Source: Pseudomonas sp. RIT-562
Lineage (GTDB): Bacteria; Pseudomonadota; Gammaproteobacteria; Pseudomonadales; Pseudomonadaceae
NCBI RefSeq assembly: GCF_026241895.1
Contig: NZ_JAPJIV010000011.1
Span: 107,090 to 171,089 of the forward strand
Length of the DNA stretch: 64,000 nt
Reading direction: 5' to 3'
A model generated the notes under the pieces. It ran no database searches and was not told the DNA's origin. It worked only from the letters and a program-made list of their open reading frames with translations. Below, piece after piece: positions 26,901-36,387 of this stretch. Position numbers and translations under genes: made by a program. The first letter of the stretch is position 1. Every line of letters starts with the position of its first letter.

Positions 26901-27326
26901 ATGGCTATGACAGTCCATTGCGATATCGTCAGCGCGGAAGGGGAAATCTTTTCCGGCCTGGTCGAGATGGTAATTGCGCACGGTGCACTCGGTGATCTTG
27001 GTATCGCCTTGGGTCACGCGCCGCTGATCACTAATCTCAAGCCGGGCCCGATCCGCCTGGTCAAGCAAGGCGGGGAAGAGGAGGTGTATTACATCTCCGG
27101 TGGTTTCCTCGAGGTTCAGCCGAACATGGTCAAGGTTCTTGCCGACACTGTGCAGCGTGCTGCCGACCTGGACGAAGCCTCCGCTCAGGAAGCCGTTAAG
27201 GCTGCCGAGAAGGCCCTGCATGAACGTGGCGCTGAATTCGATTACGGTTCTGCCGCTGCACGTCTGGCCGAGGCTGCAGCTCAGCTGCGCACCGTCCAGC
27301 AGATCCGCAAGAAGTTTGGCCACTAA
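26901..27326 (+). CDS. atpC: F0F1 ATP synthase subunit epsilon
   Basis: 141-residue regulatory subunit with an N-terminal beta sandwich ([36 protein letters not shown]) and a C-terminal helical hairpin ([21 protein letters not shown]). It is the last gene of the atp operon and is followed by a strong terminator. Confidence 0.96.
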   Translation: MAMTVHCDIVSAEGEIFSGLVEMVIAHGALGDLGIALGHAPLITNLKPGPIRLVKQGGEEEVYYISGGFLEVQPNMVKVLADTVQRAADLDEASAQEAVKAAEKALHERGAEFDYGSAAARLAEAAAQLRTVQQIRKKFGH

Positions 27327-27360
27327 CAGGTCAGCAACTTGTTGTGCGATTGATTAAAAA

Positions 27361-27384
27361 GGGTAGCCTCGGCTACCCTTTTTT
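27361..27384 (+). terminator. Terminator of the atp operon
   Basis: GGGTAGCC-TC-GGCTACCC followed by six T, with five A on the other side. It lies 34 bp after the atpC stop. Confidence 0.92.
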
Positions 27385-27443
27385 CTTTTCCGATATTCAT
27401 CACCTGGTCGCAGCCGCTGACCACCCAGGATTGGTAGCCAGTC

Positions 27444-28811
27444 ATGTCTCTAGAAATCGTTATCCTCGCCGCAGGCCAAGGCACGCGCATGCGCTCGGCG
27501 TTGCCGAAAGTGCTGCACCCGATCGCCGGCAATTCCATGCTTGGCCATGTTATCCACACCGCGCGCCAACTTGATCCACAACGCATTCACGTGGTCATTG
27601 GCCATGGCGCCGATGCGGTGCGTGAGCGACTGGCGGCGGATGACCTGAATTTTGTGTTGCAGGACAAACAGCTGGGCACTGGTCACGCCGTTGCCCAGGC
27701 AGTGCCGTTCATTGAGTCCGACACCGTACTGATCCTGTACGGCGACGTGCCTTTGATCGAAGTGGAAACCCTGCAGCGCCTACTGAAGAAAGTCGCCCCG
27801 CAGCAGTTGGGGTTGCTGACTGTCGAACTGGACGACCCGACCGGTTATGGCCGTATCGTGCGCGCTGCCGATGGGCAGGTCACCGCCATCGTCGAGCAAA
27901 AGGATGCCAACGAAGCTCAACGTGCGATCACCGAAGGCAACACCGGTATTCTGGCCATGCCGTTTGCCCAGTTGAGCGGCTGGATGAGCCGGCTCTCCAA
28001 CAACAATGCCCAGGGCGAGTATTACCTCACCGATGTGATCGCCATGGCAGTGAGCGATGGTCTGGTGGTGGCTACCGAGCAGGCGCATGACGCCATGGAA
28101 GTGCAGGGCGCCAACGATCGCAAGCAACTGTCGGAACTGGAGCGTCACTATCAGTTGCGCGCCGGCCTGCGCTTGATGGCCCAAGGCGTCACACTGCGCG
28201 ACCCAGCACGCTTTGATGTGCGTGGCGAAGTCACGGTCGGCCGCGATGTACTGATCGATATCAACGTGATTCTTGAAGGCAAGGTCGTTATTGAAGACGA
28301 CGTGGTCATTGGCCCGAACTGCGTGATCAAGGACAGCACCTTGCGCAAGGGCGTAGTGATCAAAGCCAATAGCCATATCGATGGCGCGATCATGGGCGAG
28401 GGCAGCGATGCCGGTCCGTTTGCTCGGTTGCGTCCAGGCAGCGTGCTTGATGCAGGTGCGCATGTGGGTAACTTCGTCGAACTGAAAAACGCGCACTTGG
28501 GCGAAGGTGCCAAGGCAGGCCATTTGAGTTATCTGGGTGACGCTGAAATCGGTGCACGCACCAACATTGGCGCTGGCACCATCACCTGCAACTACGATGG
28601 CGCCAACAAGTGGAAAACCGTGTTGGGTGAGGATGTGTTCATCGGCTCCAACAATTCGTTGGTGGCGCCTGTGGATATCTCCAGCGGTGCTACCACTGCG
28701 GCGGGTTCGACCATTACGCAGAATGTGGATAAAGCGCAGTTGGCTGTGGGGCGTGCGCGGCAGAAAAATATTGAGGGCTGGAAGCGGCCGGTGAAGATCA
28801 AAAAGCCGTAA
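27444..28811 (+). CDS. glmU: Bifunctional GlmU: GlcN-1-P acetyltransferase / GlcNAc-1-P uridylyltransferase
   Basis: Makes UDP-GlcNAc for peptidoglycan and LPS. The N-terminal pyrophosphorylase domain begins [20 protein letters not shown] with the nucleotide-binding loop. From about residue 250 the left-handed beta-helix acetyltransferase domain carries the hexapeptide repeats ([26 protein letters not shown]). It is 455 residues, the standard length. It forms a pathway group with glmS two genes downstream. Confidence 0.97.
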   Translation: MSLEIVILAAGQGTRMRSALPKVLHPIAGNSMLGHVIHTARQLDPQRIHVVIGHGADAVRERLAADDLNFVLQDKQLGTGHAVAQAVPFIESDTVLILYGDVPLIEVETLQRLLKKVAPQQLGLLTVELDDPTGYGRIVRAADGQVTAIVEQKDANEAQRAITEGNTGILAMPFAQLSGWMSRLSNNNAQGEYYLTDVIAMAVSDGLVVATEQAHDAMEVQGANDRKQLSELERHYQLRAGLRLMAQGVTLRDPARFDVRGEVTVGRDVLIDINVILEGKVVIEDDVVIGPNCVIKDSTLRKGVVIKANSHIDGAIMGEGSDAGPFARLRPGSVLDAGAHVGNFVELKNAHLGEGAKAGHLSYLGDAEIGARTNIGAGTITCNYDGANKWKTVLGEDVFIGSNNSLVAPVDISSGATTAAGSTITQNVDKAQLAVGRARQKNIEGWKRPVKIKKP

Positions 28812-28848
28812 GTTATCCACAACTCGCTTGCCGTGCTGTAGATCGTTA

Positions 28849-28900
28849 TCGCGGGCAAGCCTTGCTCCCACATTGTTGTGGAAGCAAGGCTTGCCCGCGA
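28849..28900. repeat. Pseudomonas-type REP inverted repeat (REP doublet)
   Basis: A perfect 18-bp inverted repeat (TCGCGGGCAAGCCTTGCT, then its complement) surrounds a 16-bp loop. The TCGCGGGCAAGC-TTGCTCCCAC core is the repeat common in fluorescent Pseudomonas intergenic regions. It lies between glmU and the DeoR-type gene and could act as a terminator or RNA stabiliser. Confidence 0.85.
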
Positions 28901-28978
28901 TGCTTTTGATCCACAGGATATTTTTCAACCGCCCGCTTGACGAAGTTTCGCTAATAGGTTTTGATTGCTTCCGTTATC

Positions 28979-28991
28979 TTTCGAATCGAAA
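28979..28991. promoter_or_regulatory. Possible operator of the DeoR-family regulator
   Basis: TTTCGA-A-TCGAAA is a perfect 13-bp odd palindrome ending 11 bp before the regulator start. Regulators of this family often repress themselves from TTCG-rich sites. The link is inference. Confidence 0.5.
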
Positions 28992-29002
28992 CTTACCAGC
29001 CC

Positions 29003-29779
29003 ATGTCGAAACGCAACACACCCCAACGTCGCCACAACATCCTCGCCTTGCTCAATGAGCAGGGCGAAGTCAGTGTGGACGAGTTGGCCAAGCGTTTTGA
29101 AACCTCGGAAGTTACGATCCGCAAGGATCTTGCCGCACTTGAAAGCCATGGCTTGCTACTGCGCCGTTACGGTGGAGCAATCACCATGCCCCAAGAACTG
29201 GTGGCCGATATCGGTCAGCCGGTGTCCAAGTACAAGCAGGCAATTGCTCGGGCTGCCGTGTCACGCATCCGCGAACACGCGCGCATCATCATCGACAGCG
29301 GAAGTACCACGGCATCGATGATTCCTGAACTCGGGCAACAGCCGGGCCTGGTGGTCATGACCAACTCCCTGAACGTGGCCAACGCTTTGAGCGAACTGGA
29401 GCATGAACCGGTGTTGCTGATGACCGGTGGAACCTGGGACCCGCATTCCGAGTCCTTCCAGGGCCAGGTCGCCGAGCAGGTACTACGCTCCTACGACTTC
29501 GACCAGCTGTTCATCGGTGCCGATGGCATCGACCTGGTTCGGGGTACCACCACCTTCAATGAATTGCTGGGGCTTAGCCGCGTCATGGCTGAGGTCGCGC
29601 GGGAAGTCGTGGTGATGGTCGAGTCGGACAAGATAGGTCGCAAGATTCCCAACCTGGAGCTGCCCTGGAGCAGCGTCCATACCCTTATTACCGATGATCG
29701 CCTGCCGCTCGAGGCACGGGATCAGATTCAGGCGCGCGGGATCACCCTGATCTGCGCAGCTGTCAGTCAGGAGAAATAG
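29003..29779 (+). CDS. DeoR-family transcriptional regulator next to glmS
   Basis: 258-residue regulator with an N-terminal DeoR helix-turn-helix ([39 protein letters not shown]) and a C-terminal sugar-phosphate sensor domain ([49 protein letters not shown]). ATG at 29003 fits the family start [11 protein letters not shown]. The in-frame start at 28961 would run through the putative operator. Its place one base before glmS suggests control of amino-sugar synthesis. Homologues at this locus have been called GlmR, but I do not assert the symbol. Confidence 0.9.
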   Translation: MSKRNTPQRRHNILALLNEQGEVSVDELAKRFETSEVTIRKDLAALESHGLLLRRYGGAITMPQELVADIGQPVSKYKQAIARAAVSRIREHARIIIDSGSTTASMIPELGQQPGLVVMTNSLNVANALSELEHEPVLLMTGGTWDPHSESFQGQVAEQVLRSYDFDQLFIGADGIDLVRGTTTFNELLGLSRVMAEVAREVVVMVESDKIGRKIPNLELPWSSVHTLITDDRLPLEARDQIQARGITLICAAVSQEK

Positions 29780-29780
29780 C

Positions 29781-31613
29781 ATGTGTGGAATTGTCGGCGC
29801 AGTCGCAGAACGTAACATCACCCCGATCCTGCTCGAAGGCCTCAAGCGTCTTGAATACCGTGGTTACGACAGTGCCGGTGTGGCGGTCTATACCAACGAC
29901 GACAAGCTTGAGCGCATGCGTCGTCCAGGCAAAGTCAGCGAGCTGGAACTGGCCCTGACCGAAGAGCCGCTGTTGGGTCGTCTGGGCATTGCCCACACCC
30001 GCTGGGCTACCCATGGCGCGCCGTGCGAACGCAATGCCCACCCACATTTCTCCGGTGACCTGGCTGTCGTGCACAACGGCATCATCGAAAACCACGAAGC
30101 CCTGCGCGATCAACTGAAAGCCCTGGGTTATGTGTTCACTTCGGACACTGACACCGAGGTAATCGCTCACCTGCTGAACCACAAGCTCAAGGACCTGACT
30201 GACCTGACCGTGGCACTCAAAGCTACTGTTAAAGAGTTGCACGGTGCTTATGGCCTGGCCGTTATCAGCGCGAATCAACCGGATCGCCTGGTTGCCGCGC
30301 GCAGTGGCAGCCCGCTGGTGATCGGCCTCGGCATGGGTGAAAACTTCCTGGCTTCGGACCAATTGGCCCTGCGTCAGGTCACTGACCGTTTCATGTACCT
30401 GGAAGAAGGCGATATCGCCGAGATTCGCCGCGATAGCGTGCAGATCTGGGACGTTAACGGTCAAAGCGTCGAGCGTGAATCGGTGCAGTACCGCGATGGA
30501 GCCGAAGCTGCCGACAAAGGTGAGTTCCGCCACTTCATGCTCAAGGAAATCCATGAGCAACCAGCGGTCGTTCAACGCACCCTCGAAGGCCGTTTGAGCC
30601 AGAATCAGGTACTGGTACAGGCGTTCGGTCCTCAGGCTGCCGAGTTGTTCGCCAAGGTGCGCAACGTGCAGATAGTCGCCTGCGGCACCAGCTACCACGC
30701 GGGGATGGTTGCTCGTTACTGGCTGGAAGAACTGGCCGGCATCCCGTGCCAGGTCGAAGTCGCCAGTGAGTTCCGCTATCGCAAGGTGGTGGTGCAGCCA
30801 GACACGCTGTTTGTGACTATCTCCCAGTCCGGCGAAACTGCCGACACCCTGGCCGCGCTGCGTAATGCCAAGGAGCTGGGTTTCCTGGCCAGCCTGGCAA
30901 TCTGCAACGTGGGCATCAGCTCCCTGGTACGTGAATCCGACCTGACCCTGCTGACCCAAGCCGGTCGCGAAATCGGCGTGGCGTCCACCAAGGCCTTCAC
31001 CACGCAACTGGTCGGCCTGCTGCTGCTGACCCTGTCCCTCGGTCAGGTTCGCGGCACATTGGCGGATGGCGTCGAAGCCACTCTGGTGGAAGAGCTGCGT
31101 CGTCTGCCGGCCCGCCTGGGTGAAGCACTGGCGATGGACAGCACCGTCGAGAAAATCGCCGAGCTGTTCGCCGAGAAGAACCATACCCTGTTCCTGGGTC
31201 GCGGTGCGCAGTTCCCGGTAGCCATGGAAGGAGCGCTCAAGCTCAAGGAAATCTCCTACATCCACGCCGAAGCCTATCCGGCCGGTGAGCTGAAACACGG
31301 CCCGTTGGCGCTTGTGGATAACGACATGCCGGTAGTTACCGTGGCGCCGAACAACGAGCTATTGGAAAAACTCAAATCCAACCTCCAGGAAGTGCGTGCC
31401 CGTGGCGGCGAGCTGATCGTCTTCGCTGACGAAAAAGCTGGCATGACCAACGGTGAAGGCACCCACGTCGTGCACATGCCGCACATCCACGACATCCTGT
31501 CGCCGATCCTCTACACCATTCCGCTGCAGCTGTTGTCGTACTACGTCGCCGTGCTCAAAGGCACCGACGTCGACCAGCCGCGCAACCTGGCGAAATCGGT
31601 GACTGTGGAATAA
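29781..31613 (+). CDS. glmS: Glucosamine-fructose-6-phosphate aminotransferase (isomerizing)
   Basis: Makes glucosamine-6-phosphate from fructose-6-phosphate and glutamine. Cys2 ([12 protein letters not shown]) is the glutaminase nucleophile of the N-terminal domain. Two SIS domains follow ([33 protein letters not shown]2 with [22 protein letters not shown]). The C-terminus ends [15 protein letters not shown], the 610-residue norm. The last codons are the recognition site used by Tn7-type TnsD, and a Tn7-like element sits 24 bp downstream. Confidence 0.97.
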   Translation: MCGIVGAVAERNITPILLEGLKRLEYRGYDSAGVAVYTNDDKLERMRRPGKVSELELALTEEPLLGRLGIAHTRWATHGAPCERNAHPHFSGDLAVVHNGIIENHEALRDQLKALGYVFTSDTDTEVIAHLLNHKLKDLTDLTVALKATVKELHGAYGLAVISANQPDRLVAARSGSPLVIGLGMGENFLASDQLALRQVTDRFMYLEEGDIAEIRRDSVQIWDVNGQSVERESVQYRDGAEAADKGEFRHFMLKEIHEQPAVVQRTLEGRLSQNQVLVQAFGPQAAELFAKVRNVQIVACGTSYHAGMVARYWLEELAGIPCQVEVASEFRYRKVVVQPDTLFVTISQSGETADTLAALRNAKELGFLASLAICNVGISSLVRESDLTLLTQAGREIGVASTKAFTTQLVGLLLLTLSLGQVRGTLADGVEATLVEELRRLPARLGEALAMDSTVEKIAELFAEKNHTLFLGRGAQFPVAMEGALKLKEISYIHAEAYPAGELKHGPLALVDNDMPVVTVAPNNELLEKLKSNLQEVRARGGELIVFADEKAGMTNGEGTHVVHMPHIHDILSPILYTIPLQLLSYYVAVLKGTDVDQPRNLAKSVTVE

Positions 31614-31637
31614 GTTATCCACAACCTGTCTGGTTGA
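31570..31637 (+). other. attTn7 target site at the 3' end of glmS
   Basis: The end of glmS ([12 protein letters not shown] codons) is the conserved TnsD-binding sequence. Tn7 inserts about 25 bp beyond the stop codon. Here 24 bp (31614-31637) separate the TAA from the element end inferred at 31638. The 5 bp before it, GTTGA (31633-31637), should be the target duplication, whose partner would lie at the far end outside the window. Confidence 0.85.
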
Positions 31638-31704
31638 TGGTTTTTAACAATAAAGATTGACACAAAACAATAAAGTTTGACACTGGCGAACATAGATTGA
31701 CACA
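31638..31704 (+). repeat. Right end of the Tn7-like element: three tandem 20-bp TnsB-type sites
   Basis: Repeats at 31646-31664 (AACAATAAAGATTGACACA), 31666-31684 (AACAATAAAGTTTGACACT) and 31688-31704 (GAACATAGATTGACACA) are spaced exactly 20 bp. They closely resemble the TnsB sites I recall for Tn7R (GACAATAAAG-type). In Tn7R the first site begins 8 bp from the terminus. Applying that here puts the tip at 31638 (TGGTTTTT), which agrees with the 24-25 bp rule for attTn7. A tip at TGT 31627 is a weaker alternative. Confidence 0.82.
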
Positions 31705-31710
31705 AGGCTC

Positions 31711-31735
31711 AAACCCCCGTATCTACGGGGGTTTT
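31711..31735 (+). terminator. Hairpin terminator just inside the element
   Basis: AACCCCCGTA and TACGGGGGTT form a stem followed by TTTT. It lies between the TnsB sites and tnsA, so it belongs to the element. It probably stops glmS transcripts from entering the tns operon, or shields the host gene. Confidence 0.78.
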
Positions 31736-31894
31736 CCTTTCCAGGCTTTCCCTTTGGTCTGGAATCATCGCTTCAACTTTCAGCGGGTGTAGTCTAGAAA
31801 ACGTTTTGTATACGGCCGCTTTGCCGGTCGTGTCCTTCTACGACTTTTTCTCGGCGCGAGGTGAAGCGGTCCGCATCGACTGAGGAGGCGTGGG

Positions 31895-32749
31895 TTGCGA
31901 GGTCGTAAGTTTGCATCACAGCAGGACATTGAACGGCACATTGCAAATGGATTTGGCGAAGGCGCCGGGGCAAGCTACGTGCCTTGGCTGCGGGTACAAG
32001 ATGTCCCGTCGATAGGTCGTTCGCACAAGATTCAAGGCGTGAAGATCGAGAGGATTCATCACCTCCTGTCAGATCTCGAGCGTTCGTACTTCCTTGTGTG
32101 TGAATTTTCTGAAGACGTCGTGGATATACGGGAGCAATACCCTTTACTACCCACAGAGCGTGCGCAAGCGATAGCGTCGGCGATCGATGTACGCTATCCA
32201 AGATACCCTAGAACAACACTGCCTTATGTGATGACAACAGACTTCCTGTTAACTGTTAAGGACCCGAGCGGAAACTTCAAATCGGTAGCTAGGACGGTGA
32301 AGTATCGTTCCGATTTAATTGGCAATGGAAGTAAAAGAACGCTTGAAAAACTTGAAATTGAAAAGCGTTTTTGGGAAAGCCAAGGTGTTGATTGGAAAAT
32401 CGTAACAGACGAGTTTTTTACACGAGATTTGATTAAAAATCTTGGACTAATCAGGAGGTACTCGAAGCTCTCTCGTGATTTAATGAAAGCGCCGTTGCAT
32501 TCGAGTTTTATCGAGTGCCTTGTAAACAGCCGGGAATATTCGTGGACCTTGGCCACCTGTCTAAGAAAAATAGCATCACTTCTGTCCATTTCCTATATAG
32601 ACGCTCAAGCAATTTTCTTTCATCTGGTTTGGAACAAGATACTGAAAATCGATTTGGTTAACACTCCTCTCCACCTTACTGGTCTAGTTCCTGGCTTCGA
32701 AGTTTCACCGGGCCCTGTCCAAGTATCGTTGAAGGAGAAATTATCATGA
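31895..32749 (+). CDS. tnsA: TnsA endonuclease of the Tn7-like transposase
   Basis: TnsA cuts the 5' ends of the element and works with TnsB in cut-and-paste transposition. The 284-residue protein has the restriction-enzyme-like N-terminal domain and a C-terminal winged-helix part. Residues lining up with the Tn7 TnsA active site are Glu62, Asp116 and Lys136. The position equivalent to Tn7 Gln130 is Thr134 (ARTVKYR). TTG at 31895 is chosen because GAGGAGG lies six bases upstream. It overlaps tnsB by 4 bp (ATGA). Confidence 0.9.
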   Translation: MRGRKFASQQDIERHIANGFGEGAGASYVPWLRVQDVPSIGRSHKIQGVKIERIHHLLSDLERSYFLVCEFSEDVVDIREQYPLLPTERAQAIASAIDVRYPRYPRTTLPYVMTTDFLLTVKDPSGNFKSVARTVKYRSDLIGNGSKRTLEKLEIEKRFWESQGVDWKIVTDEFFTRDLIKNLGLIRRYSKLSRDLMKAPLHSSFIECLVNSREYSWTLATCLRKIASLLSISYIDAQAIFFHLVWNKILKIDLVNTPLHLTGLVPGFEVSPGPVQVSLKEKLS

Positions 32750-34914
32750 CTGTTCTCGTTAATGACGTTTTCGAGCCTGTAACCGATCTGTCGGTCATTG
32801 CTACGATAGCCAGGCTCCTTTACCAGGATGAAACGCATGACTTAGCAGTTTTGATGGATCTAGCTGACCCACCCCGGCAGCCGTACGCGGTTGGTCTGGA
32901 TGAGCTGCGTCGCTCGATAGCGTCTGGTCACACCAAACCAGCAGCCATCACCACGCCCGAGTTTATGCTTGTGCTTGAGGAACAGTTGGATGAGAGAGCC
33001 AAGCAAGGCCGGGACGAAAAGTGGGCCGTCATCGCCCCTCTATTAGATCCTGAATACCCGGGACAAATATTTGTACGAGGTGAGTTAGGCCGGCTTGTTA
33101 GCAGACGGGCGTCAGAGCTCGGAATCCAGCGGAAAACGATCTATCGGCTTCTTTACCGATATTGGTTTTATGGTCAAGTTCGCAACTCATTGCTTAATAA
33201 TTATACGGCGGTAGGTGTTGCCGATAGAAAATATGATCCGAGCAGGCCACCAGGGCGAAAGCCTAAATTTCAAGGCGTTCTTACTTCGCCTTCCAAGATG
33301 CTCAGTGCAGTTGATAAACGATGCATCCGTGTTGGATATGCTCTTTATGTAAGAGATAAGAAATCATCTATTTCGAGCGCATATGACGAAATGTTGAGAC
33401 GATTCTACTCTGTTCGAGACATCTCTAAAAACAGTGAAGAAGAGCTTCGTTTGTTGCCTGGTTCAGAACTCCCCAGCTTGAGGCAGTTCCAATATTGGGG
33501 ACAGATTTTTTTCGACGAGATTGAAACCGAGCGTGGCCGTAAAGGGTTGAGGAGGTGGTTAAAGGATTGCCGTCCGCTTTCAGGTACCGTTCGAGATTGG
33601 CTGCGTGGACCCTGTCATCAGTTCGAAATCGACGCAACGATTGCCGATATTTATTTGGTCAACAGCTACTCTAGACGGATGCTCATTGGTCGGCCCGTTG
33701 TTTATATCGTAGTGGATAGTTTCTCCGGAATAATTGCTGGTCTCTATGTAGGATTGGAGGGCCCTAGTTGGAATGGGGCGAGACAAGCGCTGTTCAACGC
33801 GTTTACCTCCAAAGTCGAGTTCTGCGCTCAGAACGGCGTTGACATCAATGCAGATGATTGGAATTGTCACCACCTGCCCCACCAGATTTACGCCGACCGG
33901 GGAGAGATGCTGTCACTCGCAGCAGAGGGGTTATCCTCAGGGTTGGGAATTGAGATGGGCACTGCCCCACCTTATCGGCCTGATTGGAAGCCTATGGTAG
34001 AAAGTCGGTTTGGCATTTTGAATGATTTGACGGGTATCAGGTGGCTACCTGGCGGGGTAGCTGCGCGGGACAAAGAGCGCGGCGAGCGAGATTACCGGCT
34101 CGATGCCACGCTGAACCTCAAAGAGTTCACCCAAATCCTCATCAATTGCGTGCTCCACTATAACCGTCACCATCGACAGCCTGACCGACTGACTCAAGCG
34201 ATGATGAATGACGGCGTAGAACCTACGCCTAACGGTATATGGAATTGGGCCTGCGACAACGACCTGATCGAATCCAACAAACGTCCCGACGAGCTGGTTT
34301 ATCTCCACCTTTTACCGCGTGAGCGCGCGACCGTTCAAAAGGGCGGAGTGATGTTTCGCGGCATGCACTACGTGTGTGATATGGCCATAGAGAAAGATTG
34401 GTTTGCCAAGGCTCGCAAAGGGGGCGTTTGGTCAATAGAGTGTTGGTTCGATCCGAACTCTGCGGCACACATTTGGATTCAAGGAGAGGCCAAGCAGTTT
34501 ATCCGTTGTGATCTTCGACGATCGGATGCCGGTTACGCGAATTATCGCTCGGACGAGATTTTTGATCTGCTCGAAGCCTATCGCCAAAAACCGCCTACTC
34601 GCCGTCGAGCTGAGCTGGAAAGCCGTGTGCAGCTTAGCGATCAGGTCCACCAGATCATCAGTCACGCGCTCGCAGAACGAAAACAGGAACCTGCTCCGCC
34701 TACTAAGGCAGAGGCCACTGGAAACATCCGCGAGAACCGCGCAGAAGAACGTCTCCGCGAGCGTGAAAATGCGGTTGTTCCTGAAGGCGTCAGGGTGGAG
34801 CCAGCTTCACTTCAATCTGAAACGACACAGAAAGCGCATGATTCATATGCCGGTGAGCGCACCGCTCAGGTTATCGATTTGCTCAAAAGAATTCGGCCAG
34901 GACAGGCAAAATGA
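32746..34914 (+). CDS. tnsB: TnsB DDE transposase
   Basis: Retroviral-integrase-type transposase that binds the element ends and joins the 3' ends to target DNA. The catalytic triad is Asp296 (FEIDAT), Asp384 (IYADRGEM) and Glu419 (MVESRFG). The spacings of 88 and 35 residues equal those known for Tn7 TnsB (D273, D361, E396). An N-terminal helix-turn-helix part precedes the core, and a C-terminal Mu-type beta barrel and tail follow. It is 722 residues and overlaps tnsA and tnsC by 4 bp each. Confidence 0.95.
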   Translation: MTVLVNDVFEPVTDLSVIATIARLLYQDETHDLAVLMDLADPPRQPYAVGLDELRRSIASGHTKPAAITTPEFMLVLEEQLDERAKQGRDEKWAVIAPLLDPEYPGQIFVRGELGRLVSRRASELGIQRKTIYRLLYRYWFYGQVRNSLLNNYTAVGVADRKYDPSRPPGRKPKFQGVLTSPSKMLSAVDKRCIRVGYALYVRDKKSSISSAYDEMLRRFYSVRDISKNSEEELRLLPGSELPSLRQFQYWGQIFFDEIETERGRKGLRRWLKDCRPLSGTVRDWLRGPCHQFEIDATIADIYLVNSYSRRMLIGRPVVYIVVDSFSGIIAGLYVGLEGPSWNGARQALFNAFTSKVEFCAQNGVDINADDWNCHHLPHQIYADRGEMLSLAAEGLSSGLGIEMGTAPPYRPDWKPMVESRFGILNDLTGIRWLPGGVAARDKERGERDYRLDATLNLKEFTQILINCVLHYNRHHRQPDRLTQAMMNDGVEPTPNGIWNWACDNDLIESNKRPDELVYLHLLPRERATVQKGGVMFRGMHYVCDMAIEKDWFAKARKGGVWSIECWFDPNSAAHIWIQGEAKQFIRCDLRRSDAGYANYRSDEIFDLLEAYRQKPPTRRRAELESRVQLSDQVHQIISHALAERKQEPAPPTKAEATGNIRENRAEERLRERENAVVPEGVRVEPASLQSETTQKAHDSYAGERTAQVIDLLKRIRPGQAK

Positions 34915-36386
34915 AAGGTGCACAGACGTTTGCCAATTACGTCAGACAGGACATTAGTGAGTATGCGGGTAACCCGCTTATCGAAGCTTTGCCTCCGATA
35001 TTGTCGGAGGCGGCGGCTGTTGAACTGATTTCGAACTTTCCTCAGCCGGTGGATCCGAAAGAGCTGACGCTCGAAGGAGCCACTCGAATTCACTGTATCG
35101 ACAGGCTGAGAACCGTCGTACAGCCGTTCTTGCTACATCTGGAACTGGAGGCCCTGTTCTCACTGCTCATCCGTCGAGGGTATGTCGGGCGTAACCCGAT
35201 GTCGCCCGCTACCGTCCGGCATTTGCATTCTTTATCGGGAGCTCAGCGTTACCACGATGCGTTCAAGTCCACTGCAGAAACGTTTACGGTCGTCGGCCTG
35301 AGCGGCATTGGCAAGTCAACGGCACTCCACGCCATCTTGAGCCTTTATCCACAGACAATCCGTCATGAGCGCTATGAGGGAAAGCAGTTTGTTCATACCC
35401 AAATCACATGGCTGAAGCTTGACTGCCCTCGGGATGGATCGCTGGCTGGATTTTGCCAGCAGTTTTTTTATGCGGTTGGAGACGCTCTAGGAGACAAGGA
35501 CTACCACAAGCGCTACCGGCATCGAAACATCAATGATGCGCTGCAACAGATGGAGCAGGTGGCCAGCACGTTTTTCATCGGCGCCTTGTTGATCGACGAG
35601 CTGCAAAACCTCCACCTGGCGAAAACCGGTGGTAAGGAGAGCATGCTGAATTTTTTCCTGCACTTGGTAAACAACATCGGTATCCCGGTGGTTTTCAGTG
35701 GCACGAACTCGACGATTAGCCTGTTCTCAGAAGCCATGCGGACTGCCCGCCGAGTTTGTGGTGCTGGTACGCTCGAATTCAAACGATTCGAAAAGGATGA
35801 TGAGGAGTGGCGGTTGTTGGTCGAAAATCTCTGGAGCTATCAGTGGTGCAAACAGACGGCTGAGCTGACCGACGAGATTTTTGACACGCTGTATGAGCAC
35901 ACTCAAGGCGTCACGGATTTCCTGGTCAAGCTGCTGGTATTGAGTCAGCGTTATGCGGTCCAGAGTGGCTCGGAGTGTTTGACTGCCGAGATCCTGGTGA
36001 AGGTAAGCAACTCAAAAATGCAGATTCTAAAGCCAGCCCTTTCAGCTCTGCGTAGCCGTGATCCGAAGCGGATGCGACAGTTTGACGATTTGCTGCCGAT
36101 TGAGGATCAGCTGAGCGAAATGATGGTTTTCGATGGATTGGCACGAGAGGATCGCCTCACCTTGCTTCGAAGCGTTGTATCCCGTGAGAAGCCGGTAGAC
36201 CCATCTCCGACCATTTTTGCGAAGATCACCCATCGCCGATTGCTACTGCTGTGGAAAACTCAGAGGCTAAAGCGCTTAGCGAACATGACGCTCCCCTCGA
36301 CGCTCTGCGCGCTGCGGGCTGGCTCAACGAGGACCTGTTTGAGTTCTCACCGATGTATCACAAAGCGTGAGTCGGAGGGGGGGTGA
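34911..36386 (+). CDS. tnsC: TnsC AAA+ target regulator, C-terminus altered by a probable frameshift
   Basis: ATP-dependent switch linking the target selector to TnsAB. Walker A is GLSGIGKST (about residues 129-137) and Walker B is ALLIDELQN (about 225-233). The last 50 or so codons read as basic, low-sense sequence. The -1 frame downstream of the T5 run at 36214-36218 reads a natural tail (AVENSEAKALSEHDAP ... LRAAGWLNEDLFEFSPMYHKA) to TGA at 36368-36370, 17 bp before the tnsD start. One lost T (six to five) explains this. In Tn7 the TnsC tail contacts TnsA, so activity may be impaired. Confidence 0.88.
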   Translation: MKGAQTFANYVRQDISEYAGNPLIEALPPILSEAAAVELISNFPQPVDPKELTLEGATRIHCIDRLRTVVQPFLLHLELEALFSLLIRRGYVGRNPMSPATVRHLHSLSGAQRYHDAFKSTAETFTVVGLSGIGKSTALHAILSLYPQTIRHERYEGKQFVHTQITWLKLDCPRDGSLAGFCQQFFYAVGDALGDKDYHKRYRHRNINDALQQMEQVASTFFIGALLIDELQNLHLAKTGGKESMLNFFLHLVNNIGIPVVFSGTNSTISLFSEAMRTARRVCGAGTLEFKRFEKDDEEWRLLVENLWSYQWCKQTAELTDEIFDTLYEHTQGVTDFLVKLLVLSQRYAVQSGSECLTAEILVKVSNSKMQILKPALSALRSRDPKRMRQFDDLLPIEDQLSEMMVFDGLAREDRLTLLRSVVSREKPVDPSPTIFAKITHRRLLLLWKTQRLKRLANMTLPSTLCALRAGSTRTCLSSHRCITKRESEGG

Positions 36387-36387
36387 A

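Noticed and set aside
31627..31629. TGT at 31627 as the transposon terminus
   Set aside because: It would place the insertion only 13 bp after the glmS stop and the first TnsB site 19 bp from the tip. The 31638 tip fits both the attTn7 distance and the Tn7R spacing.
36210..36222. Programmed -1 ribosomal frameshift in tnsC
   Set aside because: The bases around the T run do not form a standard X-XXY-YYZ heptamer in the zero frame and I see no clear downstream pseudoknot. A one-base loss is simpler, though transcriptional slippage is not excluded.
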